Below, in pieces: positions 33,383-43,236 of a stretch of DNA of 64,000 nucleotides. The position numbers were made by a program, and so were the translations under genes. Position 1 is the stretch's first letter, and the number at the start of each line of letters is the position of its first letter. The notes under the pieces were generated by a model. The model did not search any database. It was given only the letters and a program-made list of their open reading frames with translations, and was not told the DNA's origin. Origin of the DNA: JAUVUV01 sp964548275 (GTDB taxonomy: Bacteria > Gemmatimonadota > Glassbacteria > GWA2-58-10); the NCBI GenBank assembly GCA_964548275.1, contig CAZJQI010000015.1, positions 1 through 64,000 on the forward strand, given 5' to 3'.

Positions 33383-34219
33383 TCAAAGACGCTGGCTCTG
33401 GACAAAGAAAACCTCATAGCTTGCGTAAACTCTGCCATCAACCCTGAACCGTTTATCGTAAAAATCGATCGTCTTTCTCAGCAGGTTGCGCTCTACCTGA
33501 ATGCTCATCGGACGGTAGTTGGGATTGTTGAAGCCGCGATTCTTTAGCGACTGCATGTACTCCCTGGCTGACGGGAAAAACTCGTATTTGATCTGTCTTT
33601 TGATCGTCGGTTTTTCGAAACCGGCTGACTCCAGGAAATCGGAAAGTTCGGGAGTGCCGGGAAGTGGGGGGCCATACCTGCTCGGGGTGAGCTTGATCCC
33701 TATTTGCCCGGCCGAGGTGCGGTAAGCCTCTTTCAGCTCCCGGAAAGTATCTCTGCCAAGTGTGGCAAAAAGAAGCCTCCCGCCTGGACGAAGAGCGTGG
33801 TGGATCCCGATCAGGGATTCCTCAAGGACGTTGAACCACTGGAATGTGGTACTGCTTGCCAACAGGTCGAACGAGCCGGGAGAGAAAGGCAGCGCTTCAC
33901 CGTCTGCCTGAAAGAGCCTCACACCGGAGCTCCACCTGTCAAGTTTGGAACGGACCATTTCGAGCATGCCCCGCGCGAGGTCGATTGCGAGATATGAGGC
34001 GGGCTTGAGCTTTTCGGCAAGAAAGCCGGTCAGAAAGCCTGTGCCGCAGCCGATCTCGAGTACTCTGGCCCCCTCCAGGGAAAGAATGTCTCCCTGATCG
34101 GCCCACTCGACAAGTTGGAATGCGATTTCTTTTTGAAGAAGGGCGTATCTGTCGTAGTTTGCCGCGCTTTTGGAAAAATGGATCGCAAGAATTTTTTTAT
34201 TTACACGTTCGGTGATCAT
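33383..34219 (-). CDS. bioC: Malonyl-ACP O-methyltransferase
   Basis: The product has 278 residues. It methylates malonyl-ACP so that fatty acid synthesis can make pimeloyl-ACP methyl ester. The S-adenosylmethionine motif VLEIGCGTGFLTGFL and the LASSTTFQWFN segment match BioC. The N-terminus HFSKSAANYDRYALLQ is typical of the enzyme. It lies 34 bases downstream of the bioH-like gene, and the two would act in sequence. Confidence 0.88.
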   Translation of the reverse strand: MITERVNKKILAIHFSKSAANYDRYALLQKEIAFQLVEWADQGDILSLEGARVLEIGCGTGFLTGFLAEKLKPASYLAIDLARGMLEMVRSKLDRWSSGVRLFQADGEALPFSPGSFDLLASSTTFQWFNVLEESLIGIHHALRPGGRLLFATLGRDTFRELKEAYRTSAGQIGIKLTPSRYGPPLPGTPELSDFLESAGFEKPTIKRQIKYEFFPSAREYMQSLKNRGFNNPNYRPMSIQVERNLLRKTIDFYDKRFRVDGRVYASYEVFFVQSQRL

Positions 34220-34253
34220 CAGCTATTTCCTGCCCTCAATAATCATGTGAGGC

Positions 34254-35003
34254 TTAATTTTCGGGGAGAAAATCCCCGATAAGCGAGGCGAATCGCTTCT
34301 CCGCACCCCAGAATGGAATATGGTCACTGTCTTCTAAAACCACAAGCTGCGATTCGAGTAAAGAGTCGTTAAGTTCCCTGGCGAGACGGATATCGATAAC
34401 AATGTCTGCATTGGCGTGGATCACCAGAACCGGGCAGCGTATGCTTGTCAAACGGCAACGCAGGTCGGTATGCTCCAGGTAGTGCAAGCCCCCTTCAAGT
34501 GCCGCGGTATTCTGATCCAGGTATCGCGGATAAAAGGTATCCCGGAAACTCTCAAAACGGTTGGGAGTTGCACAGTAGAACATCCGGTGGTGAAAATCTC
34601 TCACAACCTCGGCCGGGGCGTTTTTCAGCTTACGGGCCATTAGCCGAATGATACGCCTGTCCATCCCGTGCGCGTTATCCTTGCTCCTGCTGAATTTTGC
34701 GCAGGCCGAGATCAGAACCAGTCTGGATATTCCGGCCCCTAGTTTTTCAGCCACGCCAAGCGCTACCATCGCTCCCATCGACCAGCCCACCAGCGCCACA
34801 CTTTCTGCCTTCTCCTTGTCGGTCAGGATCCGCGCGGCGCACTCAGAATAATAATTCCTGCCTTCAGGTTCAGCCGAGACAGAACCGAAACCGGGTAAAT
34901 CCATGGCCGCGGCCTTTTCCCTCAGCCCGGGTTCAAGACTTCCGATTACACGGTCAAACACCGCACTGTCTGTGGCCCAGCCATGAATCCAGTAGGAACG
35001 CAT
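34254..35003 (-). CDS. bioH: Pimeloyl-ACP methyl ester carboxylesterase-like alpha/beta hydrolase
   Basis: The product has 249 residues. It would remove the methyl group from pimeloyl-ACP methyl ester. The nucleophile elbow GWSMGA places Ser75; the acid Asp is near NADIVIDIR and the His is in DSDHIPFWG. It starts MRSYWIHGWATDSAVFD, as in BioH-type proteins. Its place as first gene of a bioH-bioC-bioD operon supports the specific name over a general hydrolase. Confidence 0.8.
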   Translation of the reverse strand: MRSYWIHGWATDSAVFDRVIGSLEPGLREKAAAMDLPGFGSVSAEPEGRNYYSECAARILTDKEKAESVALVGWSMGAMVALGVAEKLGAGISRLVLISACAKFSRSKDNAHGMDRRIIRLMARKLKNAPAEVVRDFHHRMFYCATPNRFESFRDTFYPRYLDQNTAALEGGLHYLEHTDLRCRLTSIRCPVLVIHANADIVIDIRLARELNDSLLESQLVVLEDSDHIPFWGAEKRFASLIGDFLPEN

Positions 35004-35040
35004 CTTTTTTTTCTACATGAATGGCTCAAGCTAATAAATA

Positions 35041-35074
35041 AGGCCCCTGGTCTGAATCCTCGCACCGGGGGCCT
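35041..35074 (-). terminator. Terminator-like hairpin after the first DUF2723 gene
   Basis: AGGCCCC-GGT and ACC-GGGGCCT pair with one mismatch around a short loop, and TATTTATT follows on the reverse strand. Confidence 0.6.
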
Positions 35075-35109
35075 GGAGAGAAACGATTCAACTATGGATA
35101 GCGTACAGC

Positions 35110-37857
35110 TCAACCGGGGATCCCGAATATCTTTTGCACGTCAAATTCTCCGGTCTGGATATACCTTTTAAGCTCGTCCCTGGCTGTCTGGTCATCCGGG
35201 TACTGGACCAGGTACTTCCGGATCGACTCAATGGCCGCCTCTTTGTTTCCGGAGGCATGATATAACAGGAAAAGATTCCCGTATGAGTTTTTGAATTTCG
35301 GATCAAGTTCGATAGCTCGTTCAATAAACCTGGCCGCCTCGAACTTGTCATTGTTAGAAACCGCCTCCTGGGCCAGTTGCTGGAAAAGCCTCGGGTTGGC
35401 AGATTGGTTCTGTAAATTGAAAAAAGAGTCCATCATTGCCAGCGACTCATTGTATTGCCTGTTACGGGCATAGAGCTGAGCGATCATGAAATCCCACAGG
35501 TGGGGATTATCTGAAAACATCCTGGCGCTCAGGTTGGTCTGGATCGCTTTGTCGATCTCACCCCGCACCTGGTAGCTGTGCGCCAGCCAGGCAAACGGTG
35601 CGGCAAAGTGTGAGGCTAGCCGTACGTTCGCCTCCTCTCCGCCTTTTCTCTCGCGGAAAAACGTCTTGTAAGTGTACACATCGTAAAGCAGCCTCCGCGT
35701 GCCCTCCATATCCATGAAAATATCGGTACGTCCGGGAAGGGCGACAAAATTCGAGTCGGATGCCGCGATATCGGCGGCCTTGCGCGGGTTAATCCTGTAG
35801 ACCGCCCCGACCATGGACAGATAAGGGTCAAGTCCGCTGCGGTTATGAGTCGGTACGGTGGTGGTGAAATAAAGCGGCTTCTTCCATTTGTTGGTGCGAA
35901 GGATATCCAGAAGGATAATGTCCTTGACATAAAAGATCGAACCCTTGGGATAGGTAATGTCGATTTCGCCCCGCTTGAACCGCATATCCTTGGGCAGATG
36001 CATCGGCATCATCTTCTCGATTGCCTCATCCCCATAACTGATCGGCACCTTCGGCTCCATGTCACGCATCTGCTTGATATACCAGGTGGTGTTGAGCAGG
36101 CTCAAGTTTACTACCCGGCAGTCCTGGCGCACTTTCTCCACCTCCTGGATATACCAGAGCGGGAAAGTGTCGTTGTCGCCGTTGGTGAAAACTATTCCCC
36201 CCGGTTCGAGGGAATTCATGATATTGCGCGCATAATTGGAGGGGATGAAATTTCCGCTGCGATCTGCCTTGGCATAATTTACTTTGAGCGGAATAAACGC
36301 GGCAAGGAAGACAACCACACCTAAGGTGATGAAAGCCGGCTGGCTGAGCAGCGGCTTGCTTGAGTCCACATGGAAAGCGAGCCTGATCTTGTTTACAATC
36401 GCCGCCAGGCCGAGCCCTGCCCAGACCCCGAAAAAGGCGAAGGAGACTATAAAGAAATAATCGCGCTCGCGAACCTCGTGCAGCGACTGGTCCGGGAACT
36501 CATTTAAAAACTGGCTATAGCCAAGTTTGAAATTCATGTACGTATTGAGAATCAGGCCTGTGAACAGAAAGACTACCAGCCAGAACCAGAAGGTTTTTTT
36601 CTCGCTCAGGTAGTGCTTTACCGCGCCGATTATCCCGATTATGACAAAGGTCAGGGTAAGCCAATTGTTCCCGAACTGCCAGCCGAAATATTTCGTATAG
36701 AACGGCACGTTATATTTAAAATAAAACCTGATATTCTCGATAAAGTCCGTGGCTGAGGAGACAACGGTCTTTTCGGTAACCAGGGACCAGACCAGGCGAG
36801 GGAGAATCCCGTAGTTGCTGCCGTACTGCTCGCGGCCGATCACCGCCCAGAAATCTTTCAGGTTGGAGGGGTTGCCCTCGTTGATCGGCGGGTTGAACCC
36901 CGCGCGGATCAGAAGGTAAGCGTGAATGCTGAAACCGAGCAGAAACAGCCCCAGGGCGGCGCTGAAAAAACCTAGCGAGCGTTGCCTGTAGGCCCAGTAG
37001 GCGCAGATCAATGTAATAAGGATTCCAAAAAAGAAACCGGCCCTGTTGGCCACATACTTGTATATCCCGAAAATCACATCTGTCAGGGCAACCAGATGAT
37101 TCAACACTGAGATGAATAACCCTGCATCGCCCAGGGAGGCCCGATGCATTCTGCCGAACACCGCGCCCAGGTCAATCCCTATTATCACCAGCAGGTAAAC
37201 CCCGAAAAAGAGTCCGAGCACTGAACACCAGTAGCGCCAGTTCTCCCAGTCGTGGATCAGGGTGTAAACAATCACTGCCGGGGTGACCAGCATCACTAAC
37301 AGGTGGTTGCCGATAGAGAGGCTCACCAGATAAATCACCAGCAGCAGAGTTTTCTTGATCCGCCGGATGTCACTTGATGAGCCTATATAGACCATCAGCC
37401 AGGCGCAGAAAATGAATGTGGCTGTGGCGACTGCATAAACCTCGAATTCGGTTGCATTGGACCAGACCGTTCTCAGAGAGGACGGTATCACTGCGGCGAC
37501 AAACGCTCCGCCGTGAACTACCAGACGGCTGGCGAGAGAGTCTGTATTCTCTACCCAGGTTTCGGTTATTTTAACTGCTATCAGGTAAATCAACAACGCG
37601 GCGGCCGAGCCGCAGAGCACCGAAAGGAAATTCAGCCGCGCCGCGATCGATAAAGGCAGGGGAAGCGCTGAAAGCACTCTGCCGATAATCACGAACAGCG
37701 GTGTGCCGGGCGGATGAGGAACGCTGAGAGTATAGCTTGCTGCGATGAACTCGCCCGCATCCCAGAAAGTTACAGTAGGGGCCATCGTTTTCAGGTAGAA
37801 GATGAAAACGAAAAAAAAGCTCACCCCAGCCATGATCCAGTGTTCTTTTTTATACAT
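35110..37857 (-). CDS. DUF2723/TPR membrane protein, copy 1
   Basis: The product has 915 residues. An N-terminal polytopic half (about 12 membrane helices, residues 1-530) is followed by a soluble half with TPR-like helices (about 770-900). The signature FWDAGEFIAASYTL (Asp33, Glu36) and the PHPPGTPLF motif are the DUF2723 hallmark, shared with eukaryotic TMEM260 O-mannosyltransferases. A membrane glycosyltransferase using a lipid-linked sugar is likely. A closely related copy lies about 820 bases upstream, at 38680. Confidence 0.85.
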   Translation of the reverse strand: MYKKEHWIMAGVSFFFVFIFYLKTMAPTVTFWDAGEFIAASYTLSVPHPPGTPLFVIIGRVLSALPLPLSIAARLNFLSVLCGSAAALLIYLIAVKITETWVENTDSLASRLVVHGGAFVAAVIPSSLRTVWSNATEFEVYAVATATFIFCAWLMVYIGSSSDIRRIKKTLLLVIYLVSLSIGNHLLVMLVTPAVIVYTLIHDWENWRYWCSVLGLFFGVYLLVIIGIDLGAVFGRMHRASLGDAGLFISVLNHLVALTDVIFGIYKYVANRAGFFFGILITLICAYWAYRQRSLGFFSAALGLFLLGFSIHAYLLIRAGFNPPINEGNPSNLKDFWAVIGREQYGSNYGILPRLVWSLVTEKTVVSSATDFIENIRFYFKYNVPFYTKYFGWQFGNNWLTLTFVIIGIIGAVKHYLSEKKTFWFWLVVFLFTGLILNTYMNFKLGYSQFLNEFPDQSLHEVRERDYFFIVSFAFFGVWAGLGLAAIVNKIRLAFHVDSSKPLLSQPAFITLGVVVFLAAFIPLKVNYAKADRSGNFIPSNYARNIMNSLEPGGIVFTNGDNDTFPLWYIQEVEKVRQDCRVVNLSLLNTTWYIKQMRDMEPKVPISYGDEAIEKMMPMHLPKDMRFKRGEIDITYPKGSIFYVKDIILLDILRTNKWKKPLYFTTTVPTHNRSGLDPYLSMVGAVYRINPRKAADIAASDSNFVALPGRTDIFMDMEGTRRLLYDVYTYKTFFRERKGGEEANVRLASHFAAPFAWLAHSYQVRGEIDKAIQTNLSARMFSDNPHLWDFMIAQLYARNRQYNESLAMMDSFFNLQNQSANPRLFQQLAQEAVSNNDKFEAARFIERAIELDPKFKNSYGNLFLLYHASGNKEAAIESIRKYLVQYPDDQTARDELKRYIQTGEFDVQKIFGIPG

Positions 37858-37898
37858 GAGATAATCGCAGATGCAGATTAATTACCGGTTAAGTTTTT

Positions 37899-38526
37899 AA
37901 CTGGAATTATTCAGTCAAGCATAATTCCAAGCACGTAGGGGCGACCGGTTGGTCGCCCGAATTATTGAAGTCTCGTGGTTACGAGGACATAAAATGGGTA
38001 GCGTGTAGATGATAAATAATTTCCATCCATGCCCTGATAGATATTCCAACATCCGGCATGCCTTTCGTGCTCAGGGTGTGCCCTGAGCACGAGGCGACCT
38101 CCCAAGCCAGCGAAGTAAAAGAGACAGATTCGGAATTGACTTATCTGCTCCGAAAATAATGGACCAAAGGTGTGTTATTCCATGGTTTCGGTAAAAACCA
38201 CCCGTAGGGGCGCACGGCCGCGCGCCCCTACAGAAAAAAACATTTTCATTATTTCCGGGTGAGCCAGCGGCTCATGACGGCTAACTCGATTTGTTCTGTT
38301 TTTCATTAGAGGCGTGTTTATAAATCGATAAGTAGGTCTTTAACCCTGGACGCCGTAGGGACACGGCGCGCCGTGTCCCTACCCAAGTGGTCGTTTCTTA
38401 AACAGTTTCAATTCAACCCGGAAATCGTTTCGTTTTTCTACAAAAGAAAATCGATGAAATTTCAATACCCTTCTAGTAATCAACAATTTAGAAAATCGGC
38501 CGAGGAATTTATGAATAATCCGGGTT
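37899..38526. repeat. MITE-like element, copy 1
   Basis: The element starts AACTGGAATTATTCA and ends TGAATAATCCGGGTT, which are imperfect terminal inverted repeats. It contains a GTAGGGGCGACC-type palindrome, a block repeated at 45135-45285 and a perfect 28-base palindrome GTAGGGACACGGCG/CGCCGTGTCCCTAC near 38353. A shorter copy lies at 42246-42659. No coding capacity. Confidence 0.6.
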
Positions 38527-38615
38527 AAATGTTTTCAGTTGTGTAAGAATATTTTCGGCATATCTGAAAAAACTAATTAATATTGCAAATTCAATCAAGA
38601 TAAATGCCATTCAGC

Positions 38616-38646
38616 AAAAAGCCCCTGCTCCAGTTCAGCCGGGGCC
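38616..38646 (-). terminator. Terminator after the second DUF2723 gene
   Basis: GCCCCGGCTG and CAGGGGC form a stem on the reverse strand, with TTTTT following. Confidence 0.65.
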
Positions 38647-38679
38647 CTGTATTGAAACATAATCATCCGGGATCGCGGT

Positions 38680-41442
38680 TTAACCCTGCTGGCCAAAGGC
38701 TTTCTGTAAATCGAACTCGTCGGTTTCGAGATACCTTTCAAGCTCTTCCCTGACCGCGCTTTTATCCGGGAACCGCTCCAGGTAGCGGTTTATCGCCTCC
38801 ACCGCCTCCTGTTTGTTTCCCATGGTATTATATAACATGAAAAGGCTGACATAGGCCTCCCAGAAATCCGGGTTCACCTCGATTGCGCGGTTAATGATCC
38901 GCGCGGCTTCGTCTCCGTCATTGCTGTTTGCCGCCTTCTGGGCCAGAATCTGATACAGTTGCATGTTCGGGGATTCGTAGAAATAACTGTTCGCCGAATC
39001 GATCATCTCCAGGGCCTTGCCGTATTGTTTTTTAAGTGCGTAAAGTTCGGCCAGATGGGGATTCCACTCGTGCCGGTTCTGCAGAAACATCCGGCCCAAT
39101 TTATAAGTTTCCATCAAATCATCGTATTGCTTTCGCTGTATAAGGGCATTTGAGAGCAGTTGGAACGCATTCAGAAAATATCTCAGCATATTTTTATTCG
39201 CCGCCTCCCCGCTTTCACCCTCGCGGAAAAACGTATCGTAGTTGTAAACCTGGAAAAGAAGCCTGCGTGTTTTTTCCACGTTAATCACTTTTTCGACCTG
39301 GGGGATCAGAACGAAATTAGAGTCGGATTCTGCAATATCCATTGCTTTGCGCGAGTTAACCCTGTAGGTAACGCCCTCCACACTAAAATAAGGATCGAGA
39401 CCGACCCGGTTGTGTTTTGGCACGGAGGTGGTGAAATAAAGCGGCTTTTTCCAGTTGTTGGCAACCAGAATATGCAGCACCATCCTGTCCTTGACATAAA
39501 ATGGCGTGTTCTTGGGGTAGATAATATCTATCCCGGCTTGCTTGAACCTCATATCCCTGGCGTAAATTTTGGGATCGAGAGAGTCGATCTGTTCATCGCT
39601 CAGGCGGATCGGCACTTTGGGTTGGATGTCGCGCATCTGCTTGATATACCAGCTCGAGTTGAGCAGGCTCAGGTTTACCACCCGGCAGTCCTTGCGCACC
39701 TGCTCCACCTCCTGGATATACCAGAGCGGGAAAGTATCGTTGTCGCCGTTGGTGAAAACAATCGCATTCGGCGCAAGTGAGTTCATCAGATTATGTGCAT
39801 AATTGGAGGGAATATAGTTGCCGCTTCGGTCAGCTTTCGAGTAATTGGAGTACAAGGGTACGAAAGCGATGAGAAAGATTAAGGCGCTTAATGCAGCGAA
39901 AAGGCTCCGGCGCAAGTGCCTGGATTCAGGCTTAAGTTTGAAAGCGGCCCGTAGCCGGTTCACTATTGCCCCCAGGCCGAGCCCTGCCCACATGCCGTAA
40001 AAGGCAAACGAAACGATGAAAAAATAATCGCGCTCGCGCACCTCGTGAAGCTGTTCGCCTGCCGGCAGAGAGGGATGAATCTTCACCTCCGGGAACTGGG
40101 TGTGACCGAAACGGAAATTCATATAGGCGTTGAGGATGGGACCGGTAATCAGAAAAACTGCGAGCCAGAAATAGAACGATTTTTTCTCACTCAGGTAGTG
40201 CTTTAGTGCACCGATTATCCCGAGGCCCAAAAAGGCCGCGCTCAGCATATTACTGCCGAACTGCCAGCCGAAATATTTGGTGTAAAAAGAGAAGTTGTAT
40301 TTGAAAAAGAACTTGATATTCTCCAGCAATTCAGTCACCGAGGCGATCTCGTGTTTGCCGGTGACAAGGGTCCAGACCAGGCGCGGTAAGGTCCCGTAAG
40401 AGCTCCCGTACTGCTCCCGGCCGATCACTGCCCAGAAATCGAGCAGGTTGTCGGGCTTGCCTTCATTGATCGGGGGATTGAGCCCGGCCCGGATCAGAAG
40501 GTAGATGTGGATGCTGAAACCGAGCAGGAACAGCCCCAGGGCGGCGCTGAAAAAACATAGCGAGCGTTGCCTGAAAGCCCAGTAGGTGAAGATCGCAGTG
40601 ATAAGCACGCCGAAATAAAAGCTCGGGCTGCTTGCCACATAGCTGAATATTCCGAAAATCACTCCTGTCAGGGCCGCCAGGTGATTGAACAGTGAAAGCA
40701 CAATCCCGGTATCGCCAACGGAGGCCTGGCTCAGCCGGGCGAAAACCGCGCGCAGGTCGATCCCTTTTATCACCAGCAGGTAAACCCCGAAAAAGAGCCC
40801 GAGCACCGAACACCAGTAGCGCCAGTTTTCGCGGTCGTGCATCAGGGTGTAGATAATCACCCCCGGGGTGACCAGCATCACGATCAGGTGGTTGGCGATA
40901 GAGAGGCTCACGATATAGATCACCAGCAGTAATGTCCTTTTGATCCGCCGGATATCGGTGGATGAGCCCATGTAGATCATCAGCCAGGCGCAGAGAATGA
41001 TAGTTGCTGTGGCCACCGTGTATACCTCGAACTCTGTGGCATTGGACCAAACCGTGCGCAGAAACGGGGGAATCACAGCCGCAGAGAAAGCTGAGCCGTG
41101 CACTAGCATGCGGCCGGCAAAAGTGTCGCTTCTCTTTACCCAATTCCGGGTGATTTTCACTGCAATCAGGTATAAAAGAAACGAGGCAGTCGCACCGCAA
41201 AGCACTGAAATGAAATTCAGGCGCGCCGCAACACAAAACGGAAGGGGAAGGGATGACACTACCCGGCCGATTATTACGAAAAGCGGAGTGCCGGGGGGGT
41301 GGGCTACGCCCAGGGTATAGCTTGCCGCAATGAATTCTCCAGCATCCCAGAATGTCACGCTCGGAGCCATTGTCATCAGATAGAATGAAAATGTGAAAAG
41401 AAAAGTGACAACAGCCATGACCCAGTGTTCTTTTCTGTACAT
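38680..41442 (-). CDS. DUF2723/TPR membrane protein, copy 2
   Basis: The product has 920 residues. Layout is as in the copy at 35110: membrane half with FWDAGEFIAASYTL (Asp33, Glu36) and PPGTPLF, then a soluble TPR-like tail ending in EEL-, TDEFDLQK-type repeats. The two copies align along their whole length, with most divergence in the soluble half. Tandem duplication is the likely origin. Each appears to have its own terminator, and the intergenic gap contains a mobile repeat, so they are probably transcribed separately. Confidence 0.85.
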   Translation of the reverse strand: MYRKEHWVMAVVTFLFTFSFYLMTMAPSVTFWDAGEFIAASYTLGVAHPPGTPLFVIIGRVVSSLPLPFCVAARLNFISVLCGATASFLLYLIAVKITRNWVKRSDTFAGRMLVHGSAFSAAVIPPFLRTVWSNATEFEVYTVATATIILCAWLMIYMGSSTDIRRIKRTLLLVIYIVSLSIANHLIVMLVTPGVIIYTLMHDRENWRYWCSVLGLFFGVYLLVIKGIDLRAVFARLSQASVGDTGIVLSLFNHLAALTGVIFGIFSYVASSPSFYFGVLITAIFTYWAFRQRSLCFFSAALGLFLLGFSIHIYLLIRAGLNPPINEGKPDNLLDFWAVIGREQYGSSYGTLPRLVWTLVTGKHEIASVTELLENIKFFFKYNFSFYTKYFGWQFGSNMLSAAFLGLGIIGALKHYLSEKKSFYFWLAVFLITGPILNAYMNFRFGHTQFPEVKIHPSLPAGEQLHEVRERDYFFIVSFAFYGMWAGLGLGAIVNRLRAAFKLKPESRHLRRSLFAALSALIFLIAFVPLYSNYSKADRSGNYIPSNYAHNLMNSLAPNAIVFTNGDNDTFPLWYIQEVEQVRKDCRVVNLSLLNSSWYIKQMRDIQPKVPIRLSDEQIDSLDPKIYARDMRFKQAGIDIIYPKNTPFYVKDRMVLHILVANNWKKPLYFTTSVPKHNRVGLDPYFSVEGVTYRVNSRKAMDIAESDSNFVLIPQVEKVINVEKTRRLLFQVYNYDTFFREGESGEAANKNMLRYFLNAFQLLSNALIQRKQYDDLMETYKLGRMFLQNRHEWNPHLAELYALKKQYGKALEMIDSANSYFYESPNMQLYQILAQKAANSNDGDEAARIINRAIEVNPDFWEAYVSLFMLYNTMGNKQEAVEAINRYLERFPDKSAVREELERYLETDEFDLQKAFGQQG

Positions 41443-43236
41443 AGTGCGAGAGATTCAGGTTAAGGTTTCTTGAATGGGAAAGAAATAATACGGAAATATA
41501 TAGAGAAAAAATTTGTCCCGTGAAACGACATGCAAATTTCGAACCAGCGTAATTTCACTTGAACGGTTGTTCTAATATAATGGCGCATGGCGGATCTGGA
41601 TACAATAAATAAAGCGAGATTGGTAATCAAAATTGACTTTTTTCTCACCGTTCTGCTCTTCCCCTGATCAGAGTAACAATTTCGCATGTCCTTCGATATA
41701 AATCATGAGCGTAAACTTGGATTTTGATCCTGATGTTGAAACTTGTGATCAATACTGTCCGGTAAGAATGGTGTATGAATTAAGAGTTGGTATTATTTAA
41801 GGCAGTTACATAGAGATAATGCAAAATGGATTGATGAAAGGGATGTCTTTATCTTCTTTGATGTGTTTGTTTTTTCTGGCGGCCGTGCAGGCCGCCTCAT
41901 CAGGGCCGCATGTTCGAGAGACTCCAAAGGAGCGTGTAAAGGACAAGTAATTTCCATCTCAGGCAGAGCGAAGCCACACCGGTGGGCATGCCATTGATTC
42001 GGCTTGCCTGTGGACAAGCCGAATCAGGCGAGCTCGGCGGGAGCGTTTTGTTACCGGGAAAACAACAAGGGATATAATAGCCTTATTGGCAGTCGAGTTT
42101 GCACCCCCGAAAAAACTTTTGGTTACTTTTGGTTACAAAAGTAACATGAAAAAATAATTTTTCTTTCTGCCTATTAGCCTGAATTATTCATAAATCGCCC
42201 GAGGCCATAACAGGTTTCTTTCTAGGGGAGTATTACCTTTATTTGACTGGAATTATTCAATCAAGCATAATTCCAAGCCCGTAGGGCGACCGATCGGTCG
42301 CCCGAATAAGGCTATGCATGCCTCGTGCTACGCTTAATGAAGTCTCGTGGCTAGGGTACATAAAAGGGGTAGCGTGTAGATGATAAATAATTTCCATCCA
42401 TGCCCTGATAGATATTCCAACATCCGGCATGCCTTTCGTGCTCAGGGTGTGCCCTGAGCACGAGGCGACCTCCAGAGAAGCGAAGTAAAAGAGAAAGATT
42501 CAGAATTAACTTTTGTTTCTTTTGGTTACAAAAGAAATGGTTTTGCTTCTTTTGCCACCAAAAGAAGAATAATAATTTATCTAACTATATTTATTCTGTT
42601 TTTCATTAGTAATCAATAATTTAGAAAATCGGCCAAAGAATTTATGAATAATCCGGGTTAGTTACCCGAACAGTGCTGACTTGTGATTATTAAAAAAAGA
42701 AGCATGAAAAATGTCTGTCTTGGGAGGATAAAAAATTTGGAACCCAACAGTTTCCATCCGGTATTAAAAGTTGATAACAGATTTTGGCTCAGGTAAAAAA
42801 CAATGAATGCAAACAATTTTTATCTGGCTTGGGCTGGAGTTAATATCTTGACGTCAAATCAATAGACTGTCTTTTCCCTCGATTCTCAAAACTTGTATGA
42901 TGTATATACGCGTTTACTTATCTGAATCCGGCTCGATTTTCGACAATCTTGTCGAATTAAACTCGCTTGGCAAAAATATCGGCATTTCGAGCCATCCTTC
43001 CATTACCTGTAACTTATTGAATTAAAAAATCTTACAAATAATGAAAAATAAGGTCTTCCGTCTGACATCTTTTTTGTATCTCTAATAAAAATTTCCGCCA
43101 ATTGATTTTATTTTTTATAATTGTCAGAATAATTTTTTGAAATTAGACTTTCCGTGGTGAATACAAGCCGTGCAGGATTCACGCCTCAGGGAAACGAATC
43201 AACGAATTACAACTTGACAAACAATTGAGGTGTTAA
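41443..43236. other. Long intergenic region with repeats
   Basis: 1.8 kb without a plausible gene. It contains GGCGGCC-type hairpins near 41880, pieces of TTTTGGTTAC repeats near 42120 and 42520, a repeat end near 42180 and a MITE-like element (42246-42659). The last 500 bases upstream of the SUMF1 gene are AT-rich and featureless. Confidence 0.6.
42246..42659. repeat. MITE-like element, copy 2
   Basis: About 414 bases. The first ~265 match 37899-38140 closely (GCATAATTCCAAGC, GTAGGG, TAGCGTGTAGATG, GGCATGCCTTTCG) and the last ~55 match the end of copy 1. The middle of copy 1 is missing here. It ends in the same imperfect inverted repeats. Confidence 0.6.

Larger units (their letters stand above)
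37858..38679. other. Intergenic region with a MITE-like element
   Basis: No gene is visible. It holds a repeat element (37899-38526) with palindromes and an A+T-rich tail, and a terminator of the second DUF2723 gene near its right end. Confidence 0.6.

Noticed and set aside
31276..35003. Complete biotin pathway
   Set aside because: bioF, bioD, bioC and bioH are present, but bioA and bioB are not in the window, so completeness cannot be claimed.
42100..42560. TTTTGGTTAC-type repeats considered as a CRISPR array
   Set aside because: The repeats are irregular, not evenly spaced, and have no cas genes nearby.
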